Shown: piece after piece, positions 4,202 to 6,546 of the stretch
Layout of the letters: the number at the start of each line of letters is the position of its first letter
Numbering within the stretch: position 1 is the stretch's first letter
Source: an uncultured Bacillota bacterium
Lineage (GTDB): Bacteria > Bacillota > Limnochordia > Limnochordales > ZCTH02-B6
NCBI GenBank assembly: GCA_937916565.1
Contig: CALFSR010000010.1
Span: 1-6,546 of the forward strand
Direction of reading: 5' to 3'
DNA length: 6,546 nt
Notes under the pieces: generated by a model
Told to the model about the DNA's origin: nothing
The model's input: the letters and a program-made list of their open reading frames with translations, nothing else
Database searches by the model: none
Program-made: the position numbers and the translations under genes

Positions 4202-6469
4202 ATGGTTGCGTCAAGATTGGCGCTATGCGCGCGTAACATGGCCGGACGGGGGGCGCTTGCCGCTGGACTCGTACTGGCGCTGCTGCTGGGCGTCGGGCCT
4301 TTCGCCCTGGCCGCCGGCGGCGCGCCCGTGTGGGACCCTATCGGCCCGGGCACGTACCACGCCGCGTTTACGCTGGAAACGGGCGACGCGGTCCAGCCCG
4401 TGCACGTGGTGCGCATCAACCGGGGCAACCCCTTCGCGCATGTCGAAGCCGCCCTCGGACAAGGCACCGCCGGGGGCACGGCCACCGTTCTCGCCCAGGC
4501 CGCCGCCCGCCAGGCGCCCGGCACCGCGGTCGTCGCCGCCGTCAACGCGGATTTCTTCTCGTCCACCCCCATCGGCGGGCTCCCCGTCGGCCTGCACATC
4601 CAGGACGGCGAGCTTGTGACGAGCCCCAATGGCCGGCCGGCCTTCGGGATCGACCGGGACGGCCGCCCGGTCATCGGAGTGCCTGAGATGCAGGCCACCG
4701 TCTGGCTCGACCATGAAACGGCCGCCCGCGCCGCCGGGCCCGGTACCCTTTTCGAAGGCGTACCCGCGTCGTGGGCCGTCGAGACCATCAACCGGCCTCT
4801 CTCGGGACTGGCGCTGGCCTTGTACACGCCCCGCCTGGGCGCCGCCACCCCGCCCATCGAGGGCACCGCCGTCGTCGTGACGGGCGTGGATCGGCCCCTG
4901 CGGCCCGGGGAAACGTACTCGGGCACCGTGGCGGCGCGAGAGTGGGGCAGCCGATCGGCGCCCGTCGTCCTTGAGATTCCCCCAGGCGGCGTCGTGCTGG
5001 CCGCCCGGGGGCCCGCGGAAGAGTTTCTGGACATGCTGCCCATGGGTGCGACGGTCTACTTGCGCGTCGAACTCGCCCCTCCCTTTGACGGCGTCACCAA
5101 TGCGGTGTCCGGCCATCCGGTGCTCGTGGCCGGCGGCAAGGCCGTGCCGCTGAACGAGCGGGATAGCCTCGTCAGCCAGCGCCACCCCCGCACCGCCATC
5201 GGTTTCAACGGGCAAGAGATCTTCTTGGTGACCGTGGACGGCCGCAGGCAGGGACAGGCCGACGGCATGACGCTCCGGGAGCTGCAGGCGCTTATGCTCA
5301 CGCTGGGTGCCACGGAAGCCCTCAACTTGGACGGCGGCGGATCGACGACGATGGTGGTCCGGCCGCCCGGGACGGGCGACCTCCTCGTGGTCAACATGCC
5401 GTCCGACGGGAGCGAACGGCCGGTGGGCAACGCGTTGCTCGTCACCAGCACCGCTCCCCCGGCGGCCCTGGCGAGGCTCATCCTGCACCCCGCCGCCCCG
5501 GCCGCCTACGTCGGCAGCCTCATGCCTATCCAGGTCCTCGGCCAGGATGAGCACAACAACCCGCGCACGGTTTTGTCAAGCCAAGTAACGTGGACGGTGA
5601 CGGGAGACGCCGGCCGCGTAGGCGCGGCCGGCGTGTTTTCCGCGCGCAGCCCGGGCACGGCCACCATCGAAGCCGCGGCCGGCCCGGCGCGGGCGACGGC
5701 GGAAGTGACGGTCGTTGACGCTGTCGCGTCCATCCTTGTGTCGCCCGACACGGTGAGCCTTGCCGGCGGCGAGTCGATGACGCTGCAGGCGCACGCTTTC
5801 GACCGCGACGGGCAGCCGGTGTGGGTCAACGCCTGGCAGTTTCGCTGGAGCGCGGCAGGCGGCGCCGTGCAGGTGGACGCCGGAGGGCACGTGACGGCCG
5901 TGCAGCAGGGCGAAGCAACCATCACGGTTCAGCTCGGTGATGTCGCCGCAACGGCCCATATTACGGTGGATCGGGCGCCCGAGGTGGTCTGGGGTTTCGA
6001 CGAGGCCGGCGGATGGTACGCGAGCGCCGTGCGCGCTCGGGCCGCGCTGGCGTTGTCGGCGGACGGCGAACCCGTCCACTCGGGAACCCGGGCTGCAAAG
6101 CTCACCTACGACCTGCGCACGGGAGGAGCCGGCACCGCAGCGGCGTACGTCCAAGCGCCCGCGCCGATCCCGCTCCCGGGCCGCCCGCGGGCCATCGGCG
6201 TATGGGTCTACGGCGACGGCAGCGGCCACTGGCTGAGGGGCAACTACATCGACGGCGACGGAAACCGCCGGGTTATGGACTTTACCGCCGTGGGCGGCCT
6301 CGATTGGATCGGATGGCGCTTTGTGGAGGCGCCGGTGGACCCCGAGGCGCCTTTGCCCATCAGCTTTGAGCGGGTTTACGTCGTGGAGTTTGAGCCCCGG
6401 CGCCAGGGCGCGGGCGTCCTCTACTTCGACGACCTCACGGTGCTGTACGGCCAGGCGGAGGGGCAGTAA
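4202..6469 (+). CDS. Exported phosphodiester glycosidase (NAGPA/DUF2233 type) with Ig-like repeats and C-terminal carbohydrate-binding-like domain
   Basis: A 755-residue secreted enzyme expected to hydrolyse sugar-phosphate diesters, by relation to the GlcNAc-1-phosphodiester alpha-N-acetylglucosaminidase family; in bacteria likely targets are cell-wall or extracellular polymers. Residues 13-37 form a signal peptide (hydrophobic core LVLALLLGVG, cleavage probably after ALA37). The catalytic domain spans about 40-420, with VNADFF at 114-119, GLPVGLHIQDGELV soon after, RTAIG at 330-334, VDGRR at 345-349 and NLDGGGSTT from 375, all hallmarks of the family. Two Big-type Ig-like domains follow (about 422-507 and 508-595; the first ends in GTATIEAAAG, the second in GEATITVQLG). 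The last 160 residues (WGFDEAGGW to YFDDLTVLYG) look like a beta-sandwich carbohydrate-binding module. ATG 4202 follows an in-frame TAA (4196-4198) and has only AAGG one base away, too close for a normal Shine-Dalgarno; ATG 4238 is the alternative. No membrane anchor or sorting motif is seen at the C-terminus. Confidence 0.93.
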   Translation: MVASRLALCARNMAGRGALAAGLVLALLLGVGPFALAAGGAPVWDPIGPGTYHAAFTLETGDAVQPVHVVRINRGNPFAHVEAALGQGTAGGTATVLAQAAARQAPGTAVVAAVNADFFSSTPIGGLPVGLHIQDGELVTSPNGRPAFGIDRDGRPVIGVPEMQATVWLDHETAARAAGPGTLFEGVPASWAVETINRPLSGLALALYTPRLGAATPPIEGTAVVVTGVDRPLRPGETYSGTVAAREWGSRSAPVVLEIPPGGVVLAARGPAEEFLDMLPMGATVYLRVELAPPFDGVTNAVSGHPVLVAGGKAVPLNERDSLVSQRHPRTAIGFNGQEIFLVTVDGRRQGQADGMTLRELQALMLTLGATEALNLDGGGSTTMVVRPPGTGDLLVVNMPSDGSERPVGNALLVTSTAPPAALARLILHPAAPAAYVGSLMPIQVLGQDEHNNPRTVLSSQVTWTVTGDAGRVGAAGVFSARSPGTATIEAAAGPARATAEVTVVDAVASILVSPDTVSLAGGESMTLQAHAFDRDGQPVWVNAWQFRWSAAGGAVQVDAGGHVTAVQQGEATITVQLGDVAATAHITVDRAPEVVWGFDEAGGWYASAVRARAALALSADGEPVHSGTRAAKLTYDLRTGGAGTAAAYVQAPAPIPLPGRPRAIGVWVYGDGSGHWLRGNYIDGDGNRRVMDFTAVGGLDWIGWRFVEAPVDPEAPLPISFERVYVVEFEPRRQGAGVLYFDDLTVLYGQAEGQ

Positions 6470-6493
6470 CCCGGTCCAACGGTTGGAACCGGG
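6470..6493 (+). terminator. Strong hairpin directly after the glycosidase stop codon
   Basis: CCCGGT plus CCAA (6470-6479) pairs with TTGG (6483-6486) and ACCGGG (6488-6493), ten base pairs with one bulged A and a 3-base loop CGG. It begins on the base after TAA. There is no T-run downstream, so it is a terminator-like or 3'-end-protecting hairpin, not a textbook intrinsic terminator. Confidence 0.6.
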
Positions 6494-6546
6494 CCGCAGG
6501 CGTGGCGACGGCGGCTCACGCCCGGTGCTCGGCGGCGGCCCGCCCC

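Noticed and set aside
4195..5554. Minus-strand open frames opposite the glycosidase gene
   Set aside because: The plus strand carries a full, motif-bearing coding sequence here; the minus frames show no recognisable protein features or start signals.

Overview
The window is very GC-rich, with strong G/C preference at third codon positions. It carries four protein-coding genes of clearly bacterial type. Purine-rich ribosome-binding sites (GGAGGAGG, AGGAGGG), a GTG start and the gene mix (PfkB kinase, S9 peptidase, secreted phosphodiester glycosidase with Ig-like repeats) fit a high-GC, possibly thermophilic member of the Bacillota (a Limnochordia, Symbiobacterium or Thermaerobacter type). That placement is an inference from style, not a database match.

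Layout. (1) Bases 1-640, minus strand: the N-terminal two thirds of a PfkB/ribokinase-family sugar kinase, running off the left edge. (2) A 139-bp divergent intergenic region with a perfect 8-bp inverted repeat. (3) Bases 780-2789, plus strand: a complete S9 (prolyl oligopeptidase-type) serine peptidase with an N-terminal beta-propeller and a visible Ser-Asp-His triad. (4) Directly after its stop, about 50 codons that read like the start-proximal part of a DUF2156 (phosphatidylglycerol lysyltransferase-like) protein but have no start codon; this is probably a gene remnant. (5) Bases 2966-3772, minus strand: a protein of two response-regulator receiver domains and no output domain. The first receiver has lost its phosphoacceptor Asp; the second is canonical. 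(6) A gene-free stretch of about 430 bp (3773-4201) with a likely promoter for the receiver gene, an AT-rich island flanked by imperfect direct repeats, and several dyads and hairpins. (7) Bases 4202-6469, plus strand: an exported phosphodiester glycosidase (NAGPA/DUF2233 type) with two Ig-like domains and a C-terminal carbohydrate-binding-like domain. It is closed by a strong hairpin directly after the stop codon.

The genes do not form one operon: PfkB and peptidase diverge, peptidase and receiver protein converge, and receiver protein and glycosidase diverge. No shared pathway is evident. The peptidase suggests peptide degradation, the kinase cytoplasmic sugar phosphorylation, the receiver protein phosphorelay signalling, and the glycosidase processing of extracellular or cell-wall sugar-phosphate diesters. 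I see no RNA gene, CRISPR array, insertion sequence or phage gene. The points most worth a second look are the mixed degenerate/intact tandem receiver, the DUF2156-like remnant, and the structured regulatory region before the glycosidase.
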